Of a stretch of DNA of 64,000 nucleotides, positions 1 through 9,064 are shown in pieces. Within the stretch, counting starts at the first letter, position 1. Each line of letters starts with the position of its first letter. The notes below the pieces were generated by a model. It made no database searches and was not told where the DNA came from. It worked only from the letters and a program-made list of their open reading frames with translations. The position numbers and the translations under genes were made by a program. The stretch comes from Wolbachia endosymbiont of Spodoptera picta. GTDB lineage: Bacteria > Pseudomonadota > Alphaproteobacteria > Rickettsiales > Anaplasmataceae. Where the stretch lies: assembly GCF_018141665.1 (NCBI RefSeq), contig NZ_CP067976.1:868001-932000 (forward strand), in the 5' to 3' direction.

Positions 1-21
1 TTTTTTTGTTGCCAATCATGC

Positions 22-2502
22 TCAAAGTAAACTGCCTTTTTTTGTCTTGTGTAACACACTTTGAACCTTATTTCCTAACTCATTCAGAGTAAATGGTTTG
101 GGTAAAAAATGGAAGTCTTCTATATTGATTTCATCGCTCTTTAAAAAAGCATCCTCTGCATACCCAGAAATAAAAATAACTTTGATGTTTGGCCTATGTA
201 TCAATGTTTCTTTAACTATTTCTGGACCACTCACCTCTGGCATGATTACATCAGTGATTATTAGATCTATGTGTTGATTTTTTTTTCTAATGATCTCTAG
301 TGCCTCGCTGCCTATACTCGCTTCTATTACATTAAATCCTTTTCTTGTAAGAGCCTTAGCAGTAAATTCCCTTACTGAATCTTCATCTTCAATTAATAAA
401 ATTATACCATTACCTTTAATCTCTACCGGTTTCTCTATTTCTTTACTATCTTCCTCTTTATCATTTTCATCCGATATGTAAACTATGGGCAAAAATATGC
501 TAAATTTAGTTCCATGATTCACTTTGCTAGCAACATAGATGTATCCTTCGGTTTGTTTAATAATGCCATATACAGTAGAGAGGCCAAGACCTGTACCAGA
601 AGTAATATCTTTGGTAGAAAAAAATGGATCAAATGCCTTTTCAATTATATCACTCGTCATTCCACATCCAGTATCAATCACTTCAATCACAACATAATTC
701 CCATGTTCAATCGTTTCCTTATCTGGAGAAAACATATCCTGAGGTGTAGAATTTAATGAATCAACCTTTTGATTAAAGGTTCGTATAGTTAACTCTCCCC
801 CCTTTTCCATAGCAGCACCAGCATTAACTGCTAAGTTAAGCATAACTTGCTCTAATTGTCCTTGGTCAGCCCTAACAGCACCCAAATCGCTACCATAATA
901 AATATTAAATTTTATATTTTCACCTATTAATCTTTTGATCATTTCATAAAGATTAGCTATCGTACCATTTACATTAATAATCTTTGGCTGCAAAGTCTGT
1001 CTTCTTGAAAAAGCAAGCAGTTGTCTTACTAAATTTGACCCACGTTTTGCATTTTGCTGTATCTGTATTATATCTCCAAAAGATGGATCGCTAGCTGAGT
1101 GCTGGAGTAAAAGCAAATCACAAAATCCTATTATTCCGGTTAATATATTATTGAAATCATGTGCAATACCACCTGCTAATTGCCCTATAGCTTGCACCTT
1201 TTGATAATGCTCAAGTTTTATCTCTAGTTTTTTACGTTCAGTATTATCAATAAAATAACAAAGTATGAACATCACTTTATTATGAAGAAACTTATTAAAA
1301 TATATTTTCATGTTATTACCGCCATTGAGCTGCACATCAAAGGACGCATTATTTATCCTATTACTTGAAAAATATTCACGCACTTTCATATGATAACCAT
1401 CTGATATCAATGCAAAGATAGAACCATTATTTGACCCCGCAAGTTTTACTAATGCTATATTTTTCTTTATAAAATTGCCATTTATGTCGCATTGTGCAAT
1501 AGCAATTGACGAATTTGTAAAACAAGGGTGTAGTTGATAATCAACAATATTTGATTCAGTTGGTGTTATAAAGCCGTGTATATAGCTATGATTGTATTTA
1601 TCACAAAATATAGCAGTACTCATATAAGCCTTAAATGGAGCACCGCTTATAGTAAAAAACATAATTTCATTTTTGGTTATTGTATCGTCATACTTAGATT
1701 GAGATATAAAATCATTGATTGAGCTACCTTTTTCCAATTTTTTTAGTTCAAACATGTCTAAAAATCTTTTATTTACAGATAAGATACCTCCTTTTGTATT
1801 TGCAACGTAAGTTGCTATATTGTGTTTCTCTATCAACTCTTCATATACCTGCTCTTTGTTTACCTGTGTTGCCTTCAGTACAAAATACCCATTCGGTCTT
1901 GCTATTGGGGCTAATGATAAATTTAAAGTCTTATTACTATTTATAGCAATTTGTGGATTATCCGGTATTGGTTCAGAGAGCAAAAGAAAGTTAGATATTC
2001 TACTCTTCTTGCTTAAGGAAATGCATACTTTTACAGAAGTGTTATTTCTTAACGCATGATAGAGTGATTTTCTGTCTTTTTCTGACACATCTCCTGCTTC
2101 AAGAATTTTATCTAGCGTAACATCATCGTTTATGTGATCTTTAAACCTTTCGTAGAACCTCGCATCAGCATAAATAATACCCTCATCTTTATGTAAAATG
2201 AGACAAAACTCTGTATTATGATTCAGCGCATTTGCAAATATTGCATTTTGAAACTCTATGATATTAAGTAGATACTTGTAACGTTTTATATTATATACCA
2301 CAAAGAGAGTCATTAGAATGCTAATTAATAAATTAATCTCTATATTAACATGCTGACTATATACATTAGAAAAATAGAGTACTGATATTGCTATTGGAGG
2401 TAAGAACATAATGACTGCCATCACAATAATTGACATCCCATAATTTCTTAGTATGAAGTCAACTCTGTTCTCTTTTTTGTTATCTATGTATCTTTTACTC
2501 AT
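22..2502 (-). CDS. cckA: Hybrid sensor histidine kinase/response regulator CckA
   Basis: Membrane hybrid kinase that, in alphaproteobacteria, phosphorylates the cell-cycle regulator CtrA through the phosphotransferase ChpT. Two membrane segments lie near the N-terminus (about residues 23-45 and 58-72), followed by PAS-like sensing regions. A HisKA domain carries the phospho-accepting His at about residue 448 (motif GGIAHDFNN). The ATPase domain has an N-box (LNLAVNAGAAM), DTGCGM and GTGLGLS, and a C-terminal receiver has Asp at about 751 (ITDVIMPE) and the KPF signature. This HisKA-HATPase-REC order and the AHDFNN motif are typical of CckA. The ATG at 2502 is chosen; an in-frame GTG at 2526 would add eight residues. 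It is transcribed divergently from hemF. CtrA and ChpT are not in this window. Confidence 0.9.
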   Translation of the reverse strand: MSKRYIDNKKENRVDFILRNYGMSIIVMAVIMFLPPIAISVLYFSNVYSQHVNIEINLLISILMTLFVVYNIKRYKYLLNIIEFQNAIFANALNHNTEFCLILHKDEGIIYADARFYERFKDHINDDVTLDKILEAGDVSEKDRKSLYHALRNNTSVKVCISLSKKSRISNFLLLSEPIPDNPQIAINSNKTLNLSLAPIARPNGYFVLKATQVNKEQVYEELIEKHNIATYVANTKGGILSVNKRFLDMFELKKLEKGSSINDFISQSKYDDTITKNEIMFFTISGAPFKAYMSTAIFCDKYNHSYIHGFITPTESNIVDYQLHPCFTNSSIAIAQCDINGNFIKKNIALVKLAGSNNGSIFALISDGYHMKVREYFSSNRINNASFDVQLNGGNNMKIYFNKFLHNKVMFILCYFIDNTERKKLEIKLEHYQKVQAIGQLAGGIAHDFNNILTGIIGFCDLLLLQHSASDPSFGDIIQIQQNAKRGSNLVRQLLAFSRRQTLQPKIINVNGTIANLYEMIKRLIGENIKFNIYYGSDLGAVRADQGQLEQVMLNLAVNAGAAMEKGGELTIRTFNQKVDSLNSTPQDMFSPDKETIEHGNYVVIEVIDTGCGMTSDIIEKAFDPFFSTKDITSGTGLGLSTVYGIIKQTEGYIYVASKVNHGTKFSIFLPIVYISDENDKEEDSKEIEKPVEIKGNGIILLIEDEDSVREFTAKALTRKGFNVIEASIGSEALEIIRKKNQHIDLIITDVIMPEVSGPEIVKETLIHRPNIKVIFISGYAEDAFLKSDEINIEDFHFLPKPFTLNELGNKVQSVLHKTKKGSLL

Positions 2503-2661
2503 TATTATTGCTTGGCATCCTTGCACATATAAAAATATTCTACTATATTGATTTAATTATTATAGATTTATTAACATCCTTGATGGGTAGTTACTATCCC
2601 AATCTAATTAAGTCCTGTAAATATAGAGTACAATAATATTAATAAGCCAACAGAAGGCATT

Positions 2662-3486
2662 ATGGAAAAACAAAAGACACAAGCATTTGAATGGTTCTGC
2701 GCACTGAGAAACAAGATCACCGAATCTTTCTTATCAATTGAGGTACGGTCATTCACACAACCAAAAATCGAAAAAAGAAAGTGGAGCCGACCAGGTGGAG
2801 GAAGTGGTGAATCTACAATTATCTTTGGTAATATTTTTGAAAAAGTTGGAGTAAACGTTTCAAGAGTATACGGAAAGCTCGAAGACTCAGCCATTAATGA
2901 AATTCCTGGTGCAAGTGAAAGCAATGGAGAGTTTTGGGCAAGCGGTATATCTTTAGTGTCTCACATGCAATCTCCCCTTATCCCTGCAGCACATATGAAC
3001 ACAAGGCTGATATATACCTCAAAACAATGGTTTGGTGGAGGAATGGACTTTACTCCAATTTATAAAGATGAGGGAGATTGCAAGTATATTCACGAATCAA
3101 TTAAAGCAACTTGCGATGAGTTCAACATCGAATATTATCCGAAATTTAAAAAGCAATGTGATGATTACTTTTTTTTACAACATAGAAAAGAGCCACGTGG
3201 TATTGGTGGAATTTTTTATGACAATCTAACTTCTGGCAACTGGAAAAATGATTTTGAGTTCACAAAAGCAGTAGGTGAAGCCTTTTTAGAAATTTACTTA
3301 CACATCATACACAAACATATGCGAAAATCTTGGACAAAAGAACAACGAGAAGAACAATTGATAAAACGTGGCAGATATGTGGAGTTCAATCTTCTTTATG
3401 ATCGTGGTACAAGGTTTGGTTTAATGACTAATGGTAACCCCGATGCAATTATGATGTCGATGCCGCCTCTTGTTAAGTGGGTGTGA
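2662..3486 (+). CDS. hemF: Oxygen-dependent coproporphyrinogen III oxidase HemF, short C-terminus
   Basis: Converts coproporphyrinogen III to protoporphyrinogen IX in heme synthesis, using oxygen. The family core is clear: the RPGGGSGES-like block near residue 46, the IPAAHMNTR segment, GGGMDFTP, and the RGRYVEFNLLYDRGTRFGL block. The protein is 274 residues, against about 300 in E. coli. It stops directly after the MSMPPLVKW motif, where E. coli HemF runs on for some 25 residues. The core and putative active-site regions are intact, so this may be a natural lineage form or a recent truncation; the sequence alone does not decide. The ATG at 2662 is preceded by a weak purine stretch. It is divergent from cckA across about 160 bases. 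Confidence 0.88.
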   Translation: MEKQKTQAFEWFCALRNKITESFLSIEVRSFTQPKIEKRKWSRPGGGSGESTIIFGNIFEKVGVNVSRVYGKLEDSAINEIPGASESNGEFWASGISLVSHMQSPLIPAAHMNTRLIYTSKQWFGGGMDFTPIYKDEGDCKYIHESIKATCDEFNIEYYPKFKKQCDDYFFLQHRKEPRGIGGIFYDNLTSGNWKNDFEFTKAVGEAFLEIYLHIIHKHMRKSWTKEQREEQLIKRGRYVEFNLLYDRGTRFGLMTNGNPDAIMMSMPPLVKWV

Positions 3487-3568
3487 AAAGCGGTTATTAA
3501 TATAAAATAAATCGTTATAGTTTAAAATTGTACCAGAATGGTGAGCTTTTGTATAGAGGGGTACAATC

Positions 3569-4708
3569 ATGGGTATAGTAGATAGTTTTTTAATTAAATC
3601 CGCTAGAAATAGCAATATAATAGGCGTGAGGCTAGCTTTAAGTCTTCATAATATAGTAAACAGCTTTGAAAAACTCTTTTCTAAAATTAATCCTTTTAGG
3701 AACAAGGGGTCATTTGACTTGAATAATGATCAAACTTTAAATCGAGCTTTAGAGTATGCAGTAACAAATCTTGATCATAATGTAATGACGTTACTTATTA
3801 GTGCTGGAGCAAATATTAATGAAATAAATAATAGTATAGGAAATGTAATCCTTCAATACAAAATAGCATCAGAAGCTATGCAGTACGGAGATAAGGACAG
3901 TCTCAAAGATCGTAAAGAAAAATGTTGTTTAGTGCTTGGTGAGCTAATAAAAAAAGAAAGAAAAGAAATATTGGAGATTTTGAAACAAACGGAAAGTTGT
4001 GACAAGCTTAAAGAGGAAGTAGAGCTAAAATTTAAGGCCAACTCACCTAAAAAACCTCCTAGAATTTTTGAGCATGATGATATTTTACTTTTAAAAGAGC
4101 CCATTTATGATGAGGTATATGACGCTAAGGTTAGTAACTCATTAGAAGAGTTGAGAGTATCGGAAGAATCCATTTATGCTGAAGTATATGATTTGCATAA
4201 AAGATCTGCTGAAAATTTATTATTGAAAGATAGTGGTTGTTCTAGTATATCAGGAGAACCTATTTATGAAGATGTAGATGATTTCTCAGAGCAAAAAAAG
4301 CCTACTAGCTTAAATCATAAAGAGCAATCAGAGCCTATTTATGCTAAGGTAGATTTATCGAAAAAGAGATCAGAAAGACAAGCAAAACATATAAAAGATA
4401 ATTCTGGGACTTATCATGGATTAGTGCAGGATAAAGTGAATAATTTGCAAGTAAAACTAAATGAGCAAAGTGCTAATAAGCCAGCGAGTCAGCAAATCAA
4501 GACCAAGGCTGGCTTTAACGTAAAAGAAATAAGGCAAAATTTTGAGCGTAGAGATTCTGGATACGATTCTGGCTATGATTCAGATACAAAAGTTGAACAA
4601 AAATTAGAATTAGGATCTAAAGCTCCTAAATCTGAGATAGGTTCAGTAAGCATTGAACATGGGGTAATAGGAGGCTGTCGATATAAAATCACTGATATAT
4701 CACTCTAA
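3569..4708 (+). CDS. Ankyrin-like protein with four EPIYA-type tyrosine motifs (candidate effector)
   Basis: A 379-residue soluble protein with no signal peptide or membrane segment. Residues 53-90 read as one degenerate ankyrin-like repeat (ALEYAV...LLISAGANINE). Residues 177-263 hold four similar tyrosine motifs: EPIYDEVYD (Tyr180), ESIYAEVYD (Tyr203), EPIYEDVDD (Tyr233) and EPIYAKVDL (Tyr258), spaced 23-30 residues apart. In CagA, the Bartonella Beps and Anaplasma AnkA, such motifs are phosphorylated by host Src/Abl kinases after type IV secretion and recruit SH2 proteins. The tail is charged and carries a DSGYDSGYDSD tract near residues 332-342. It stands alone between hemF and tRNA-Glu. 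A role as a translocated effector is inference from the motifs; the precise function is unknown. Confidence 0.7.
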   Translation: MGIVDSFLIKSARNSNIIGVRLALSLHNIVNSFEKLFSKINPFRNKGSFDLNNDQTLNRALEYAVTNLDHNVMTLLISAGANINEINNSIGNVILQYKIASEAMQYGDKDSLKDRKEKCCLVLGELIKKERKEILEILKQTESCDKLKEEVELKFKANSPKKPPRIFEHDDILLLKEPIYDEVYDAKVSNSLEELRVSEESIYAEVYDLHKRSAENLLLKDSGCSSISGEPIYEDVDDFSEQKKPTSLNHKEQSEPIYAKVDLSKKRSERQAKHIKDNSGTYHGLVQDKVNNLQVKLNEQSANKPASQQIKTKAGFNVKEIRQNFERRDSGYDSGYDSDTKVEQKLELGSKAPKSEIGSVSIEHGVIGGCRYKITDISL

Positions 4709-4776
4709 CTGTGTGATTCAAAATAATTGAATTGACTTTATATGTATAATCGATATAACTCAGTTAGATTCAAGTC

Positions 4777-4848
4777 GACTCTTTCGTCTAGTGGTTAGGA
4801 CACCACCCTTTCACGGTGGTAACACGGGTTCAAATCCCGTAAGAGTCA
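4777..4848 (+). tRNA. tRNA-Glu (TTC)
   Basis: Cloverleaf with acceptor GACTCTT pairing AAGAGTC, anticodon stem CCACC/GGTGG around the loop CTTTCAC (anticodon TTC), and a T-arm with GGTTCAAATCC. CCA is not encoded. A TATAAT hexamer lies about 27 bases upstream of the mature 5' end. Confidence 0.97.
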
Positions 4849-4880
4849 CTCAAACAGAATGCAAATAACTAAAGTTTTGA

Positions 4881-5576
4881 ATGAAAAAAATTAGGCTTTA
4901 TGTTGAAGAAGCTTTATCACAAAATGTAAGTTTGGTGCTTCATCCACGACAAAGTCACTATATTTACAATGTAATGCGGCTTAAGAAGCATGATAACATC
5001 TATCTTTTTAATGGAAAGGATGGAGAATGGTTAGGAGAAGTAGTGAATATATCAAGTAAATCGACAAAAATTATAATAAAAGAACGCACTAAACAACAAC
5101 AACATGAAAAAAATCTATATTTGTATTGTGCTCTGGTAAAAAGCGGCGCCTTAAGCAACATAGTAAGACAAGCAACTGAAATGGGAGTAACCTGCATTCA
5201 ATTTATTTCAACAGAACGTACAGTAGTAAAAAACATTAACCTAAGTAGAGCGAAATTACAGGCAATTGAAGCTGCGGAACAATCCGGTAGGACAAGTATA
5301 CCACAGATTTTTCTTCCTATTAATTTTTGTGAATTATCCGATTCTCAGAATAAAAATTTTGTTTTGTGTGATGAAAAAGGTGAAGGACAACCTCCTAATA
5401 AAGTTCTAAAAGGCAAGAAAAACGTTGCTATTATTGTTGGCCCCGAAGGTGGTTTTTCATCTTGCGAACTTGATTCTGCCAATAAATTTTGTCAGAAACT
5501 GAGTCTAGGAAAAAGAATTTTGAGAGTTGATACTGCTGTAGTTGCTGCATTAACCTTCACCAATTGGTATAGCTAG
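4881..5576 (+). CDS. rsmE: 16S rRNA (uracil-1498-N3)-methyltransferase RsmE
   Basis: SPOUT-family methyltransferase that methylates N3 of U1498 in 16S rRNA, using SAM. The N-terminal PUA-like part (residues 1-70) contains HPRQSHYIYNVMRLK. The C-terminal knot carries VGPEGGFSSCEL near residue 187 and LGKRILRVDTAVVAAL near 208, both typical of RsmE. Its 231 residues are close to the usual 240-245. It starts 32 bases downstream of tRNA-Glu. Confidence 0.92.
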   Translation: MKKIRLYVEEALSQNVSLVLHPRQSHYIYNVMRLKKHDNIYLFNGKDGEWLGEVVNISSKSTKIIIKERTKQQQHEKNLYLYCALVKSGALSNIVRQATEMGVTCIQFISTERTVVKNINLSRAKLQAIEAAEQSGRTSIPQIFLPINFCELSDSQNKNFVLCDEKGEGQPPNKVLKGKKNVAIIVGPEGGFSSCELDSANKFCQKLSLGKRILRVDTAVVAALTFTNWYS

Positions 5577-5696
5577 ATTTTTTAATATGGCTAGTGCAAC
5601 TTGACACTCTATATAAAGATCTGCATTATATTTTTCCTAAAAGAAATAAATGAAACTTGCATTTTTCCGAACTATCGATACTCTTAGTAAGGAAGT

Positions 5697-5770
5697 CGGG
5701 GCGTAGCGCAGCCTGGTAGCGCATTTGGTTTGGGACCAAAGGGTCGGGAGTTCAAATCTCTCCGCCCCGA
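5697..5770 (+). tRNA. tRNA-Pro (TGG)
   Basis: Acceptor CGGGGCG pairs with CGCCCCG. The anticodon stem TTTGG/CCAAA encloses the loop TTTGGGA (anticodon TGG), and the T-arm contains GAGTTCAAATCTC. CCA is not encoded. Confidence 0.97.
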
Positions 5771-5968
5771 GATTAGAAAAATTACAAGAGCACTGTAACC
5801 TAAGAGCAATTTTTATCAGCAAGTAAATGATTGACAACAGAATGAAGCTTTTTTCATATAAATCACTGCATATCATATTCTATCGCTCAAGTTTATAAAA
5901 TAATTGACAATGTTAATTTTCTAATTTATAAATGGATTTTGAAGTGATTACCGAAGGAGGTATAGAGT

Positions 5969-6169
5969 TTGATTGAAGTATCAGTCCATTATGGTGATGT
6001 AGATAGAGCTCTTCCAGTGTTGAAAAAAATAATTCAAAAGGAAGGAAGAGGGATCAAAATGAAAAAAAAATATCACGAAAAGAAATCAGAGAAAACAGCT
6101 AAAAAAAAAGCTGAAGCAAGAAAAAAGAGGTATCAGCAAGAATGCAGAAGACAGCGTTATGGTTGGTAG
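5969..6169 (+). CDS. rpsU: 30S ribosomal protein S21
   Basis: Small basic protein of the 30S subunit platform that helps position mRNA near the anti-Shine-Dalgarno end of 16S rRNA. The N-terminal VSVHYGDVDRALPVLKKIIQ matches the bS21 core, and the rest is a Lys/Arg-rich tail. The start is a TTG at 5969, supported by a perfect AAGGAGG at 5954-5960 and by the bS21 alignment; no ATG gives a full-length protein. Its length of 66 residues is normal. It lies just ahead of sucC but has its own ribosome binding site. Confidence 0.93.
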   Translation: MIEVSVHYGDVDRALPVLKKIIQKEGRGIKMKKKYHEKKSEKTAKKKAEARKKRYQQECRRQRYGW

Positions 6170-6199
6170 CTTTTACTAAGGTTAATAATTAGTTATCTT

Positions 6200-7360
6200 A
6201 TGAATATTCACGAATATCAGGCAAAGGAAATTTTACACAAGTTTAATGTCCCGGTACCAAAGGGTTTTGTTGCTACATCTGCAGAAGAAGTAGAAACTCA
6301 AATAAATCAACTAAAATCTGACGTGTTTGTGGTTAAAGCTCAGATTCATGCAGGTGGTAGGGGTAAGGCTGGTGGTGTAAAGCTAGCAAAGTCAACTAAA
6401 GAAGCTCAACAACTTGTAAAGGACATGCTTGGCATAACTTTAGTTACTCATCAAACAGGGCCAAGCGGACAGCAGGTAAAGAGAGTATACATTGAAGAAG
6501 GTTCAAGCATTAAAAAAGAGTACTATTTGAGTCTAGTAGTCGATCCAAAGCTTAGCAGGCTAGTATTTATATTTTCTTCAGAAGGTGGAATGGATATCGA
6601 AGAAGTGGCAAAAAATTCTCCTACAAAGATTGTGAATTTTAATATTGACCCTGCTACTGGTTTTACAAGTTTTGATAACAATAAGCTTTGCAATAGCTTT
6701 AATCTGAGTTCAGAACAAATAGGAAAGGTAACGAATATTGCAAAAAATATATATGATGCGTTTATTACAACTGATGCGAGCCAGATAGAAATTAATCCAC
6801 TAGTTGAAACGAATGCTGGAGATTTTATTGCACTTGATGCTAAAATTAATTTTGATGACAATGCTCTATACCGTCATTCAGAAATCGTGAGCCTACGTGA
6901 TTACGATGAAGAAGTCAAAGAAGAAATAGAAGCTTCAAAGCATGGTCTCAGTTATATAAAAATGGATGGCAATATTGGTTGCATGGTGAACGGTGCAGGT
7001 CTTGCTATGGCAACAATGGATATAATAAAGTACTATGGAGCAGAGCCTGCTAACTTTCTAGATGTTGGTGGTGGAGCAAGTAAGGAAACTGTCACTGAAG
7101 CATTTAAAATTATATTATCTGATAGTAATGTAAAAGGAATTTTGGTTAATATATTTGGCGGTATAATGCGTTGTGATATCATTGCAAATGGAGTAGTTGA
7201 AGCTGCAAAAGAAATAGATATTAAGGTCCCTTTAGTGGTTAGATTATCAGGCACTAACTTCAAAGAAGGAAAAAGAATTTTAGAAGAGTCAGGGCTAAAT
7301 ATTATTGCTGCAGACGAACTTGACGAGGCTGCACAGAAAATAGTACAAGAGGTGAAGTAG
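6200..7360 (+). CDS. sucC: Succinyl-CoA synthetase beta subunit
   Basis: ADP/GDP-forming succinyl-CoA ligase beta subunit, which makes the TCA-cycle substrate-level nucleotide triphosphate together with SucD. It opens with the canonical MNIHEYQAKEIL. It has an ATP-grasp fold with the GGRGKAGGVKL loop (about residues 53-63), IEINPLVET in the grasp domain and a C-terminal CoA-ligase domain with GGIMRCD and RLSGTN. The length of 386 residues matches the family (388 in E. coli). Only three bases separate it from sucD, so the two form one operon. Confidence 0.97.
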   Translation: MNIHEYQAKEILHKFNVPVPKGFVATSAEEVETQINQLKSDVFVVKAQIHAGGRGKAGGVKLAKSTKEAQQLVKDMLGITLVTHQTGPSGQQVKRVYIEEGSSIKKEYYLSLVVDPKLSRLVFIFSSEGGMDIEEVAKNSPTKIVNFNIDPATGFTSFDNNKLCNSFNLSSEQIGKVTNIAKNIYDAFITTDASQIEINPLVETNAGDFIALDAKINFDDNALYRHSEIVSLRDYDEEVKEEIEASKHGLSYIKMDGNIGCMVNGAGLAMATMDIIKYYGAEPANFLDVGGGASKETVTEAFKIILSDSNVKGILVNIFGGIMRCDIIANGVVEAAKEIDIKVPLVVRLSGTNFKEGKRILEESGLNIIAADELDEAAQKIVQEVK

Positions 7361-7363
7361 AGT

Positions 7364-8245
7364 ATGTCTGTTTTAGTAAATAAAGATACAAGATTAATAT
7401 GTCAGGGCTTTACTGGTGCACAAGGTACATTTCATTCAGAACAAGCAATTAGCTATGGAACCAAAATGGTTGGCGGTGTAACTCCTAGCAAGGGTGGAAG
7501 CACTCACCTTAATTTACCAGTTTTTAATACCGTAGCAGAAGCTAAAGAAAAAACTGACGTGAATGCTACTGTGATATATGTACCTGCTAAATTTGCAGCT
7601 GATGCAATACTTGAGGCAATAGATGCAGAGATAGAATTAATAGTTTGCATCACAGAGGGCATTCCTATACTTGACATGGTAAAGGTAAAGCACGCTCTCG
7701 CTGGTTCAAACAGTCGATTGATTGGCCCAAACTGTCCAGGGGTTATTACACCCGAAGAATGCAAAATAGGAATTATGCCAGGACATATTCACAGACGTGG
7801 ACATATAGGAATTATGTCTCGCTCTGGAACTTTAACTTATGAAGCGGTAGCACAAACAACCGCTGTTGGTCTTGGTCAGTCAACATGTATAGGAATTGGA
7901 GGGGATCCTGTTCATGGTATGACGTTTGTTGATTGTATGGAGTTGTTTTTAAAAGATGATGATACTCATGGTATTGTAGTTATTGGTGAAATAGGTGGAA
8001 ACGAAGAAGAGGATGTATCACATTTTGTGAAAACAGAAAAAACTAAAAAGCCAATCGTTGGTTTTGTAGCAGGTCAAACAGCACCTCCAGGAAGACGTAT
8101 GGGGCACGCTGGGGCTATTATCTCCTCTAGTGGCGGAAGTGCTGGTGCAAAGTTAGAGGTTATGCGCAGTGCTGGGATTGCGATTGCAGAAACCCCTGCT
8201 GTGATTGGTAAAAAGGTGTTAGAAGTAATGAGTGTCAGTGCCTAG
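7364..8245 (+). CDS. sucD: Succinyl-CoA synthetase alpha subunit
   Basis: CoA-binding and catalytic subunit of succinyl-CoA synthetase. The N-terminal Rossmann CoA-binding domain has CQGFTGAQGTFHS and GGVTPSKGG. IGPNCPGVITP follows. The phosphohistidine loop GRRMGHAGAI places the active His at residue 248. At 293 residues it is full length (289 in E. coli). It is co-transcribed with sucC and ends six bases before the convergent dapF. Confidence 0.97.
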   Translation: MSVLVNKDTRLICQGFTGAQGTFHSEQAISYGTKMVGGVTPSKGGSTHLNLPVFNTVAEAKEKTDVNATVIYVPAKFAADAILEAIDAEIELIVCITEGIPILDMVKVKHALAGSNSRLIGPNCPGVITPEECKIGIMPGHIHRRGHIGIMSRSGTLTYEAVAQTTAVGLGQSTCIGIGGDPVHGMTFVDCMELFLKDDDTHGIVVIGEIGGNEEEDVSHFVKTEKTKKPIVGFVAGQTAPPGRRMGHAGAIISSSGGSAGAKLEVMRSAGIAIAETPAVIGKKVLEVMSVSA

Positions 8246-8251
8246 CCTAGG

Positions 8252-9046
8252 TCATAAAAACCCTATATCCCCAGTCATCAGTATATTTTTTGACCACTCA
8301 ATCAGTAACTGACCTCCTGGTAAATGCACTGAAGTTTGTTTAGTAGCCAAACACTTACGAAGTATAGATGCAACAAATGCTGCACAAGCCGCACTACCAC
8401 ATGAAGCAGTAATACCTGTTCCTCTTTCCCAAACTCTTAAGTTTATTTCTCCAGATTTTTCTATTTGTGCAATACTAACATTTGTTTTCTGAGGAAATAA
8501 TTCGTGATTTTCTAGCTTTGGTCCTAAATTCTGCAATGGTATTTCGCTTATGTTATCAACAAAAAAAACTATATGAGGGTTACCAATATTTACTGCAACT
8601 GGCTCTTTCAGCATTTCAAGCTCTATAGGTAGATAAAGGGGATCGCATTCACAAGAAAGAGGAATTTCATTCCATTTAAGCAGTGGTTTACCCATATTGA
8701 CCTTTATTGATTTATCACCTACTTTAAAACATTCTAAGATACGATTATTTATCAGCTCAATAGTGATATATTCAGTACCTTTTTCTAACATTATCAAATA
8801 TCCAACACAGCGTGCTGCGTTTCCACACATTTCAGCTCGACTACCGTCAGCATTGTAGATATGCATAAAGCAGTTTGCAGCATTAGACATTGTTATAATT
8901 ATCACTTGATCACAACTGCCTTGATCAGCAATTTGTCTATAATTCCAGTCTAAATTATTTGCTGAACGTGAGTCTATGATAACAAAACTATTGCCAGTAC
9001 CATGCATCTTTACAAACGGGATCTTGTCTGTTAGGTTACTTACCAT
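8252..9046 (-). CDS. dapF: Diaminopimelate epimerase
   Basis: Racemises LL- to meso-diaminopimelate, the peptidoglycan cross-linking residue and lysine precursor. The two catalytic cysteines are present: Cys74 in EMCGNAARC and Cys216 in TASCGSAAC. The substrate-binding GTGNSF (near residue 16) and GNPH (near 155) are also intact, so the enzyme should be active. The 264 residues are close to the usual 274. Wolbachia lacks a normal cell wall but is known to keep lipid II synthesis; lysC at 62382 belongs to the same branch. It is divergent from the GH5 gene with 18 bases between the start codons. Confidence 0.95.
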   Translation of the reverse strand: MVSNLTDKIPFVKMHGTGNSFVIIDSRSANNLDWNYRQIADQGSCDQVIIITMSNAANCFMHIYNADGSRAEMCGNAARCVGYLIMLEKGTEYITIELINNRILECFKVGDKSIKVNMGKPLLKWNEIPLSCECDPLYLPIELEMLKEPVAVNIGNPHIVFFVDNISEIPLQNLGPKLENHELFPQKTNVSIAQIEKSGEINLRVWERGTGITASCGSAACAAFVASILRKCLATKQTSVHLPGGQLLIEWSKNILMTGDIGFL

Positions 9047-9064
9047 TATAGCAAAATTATATAA

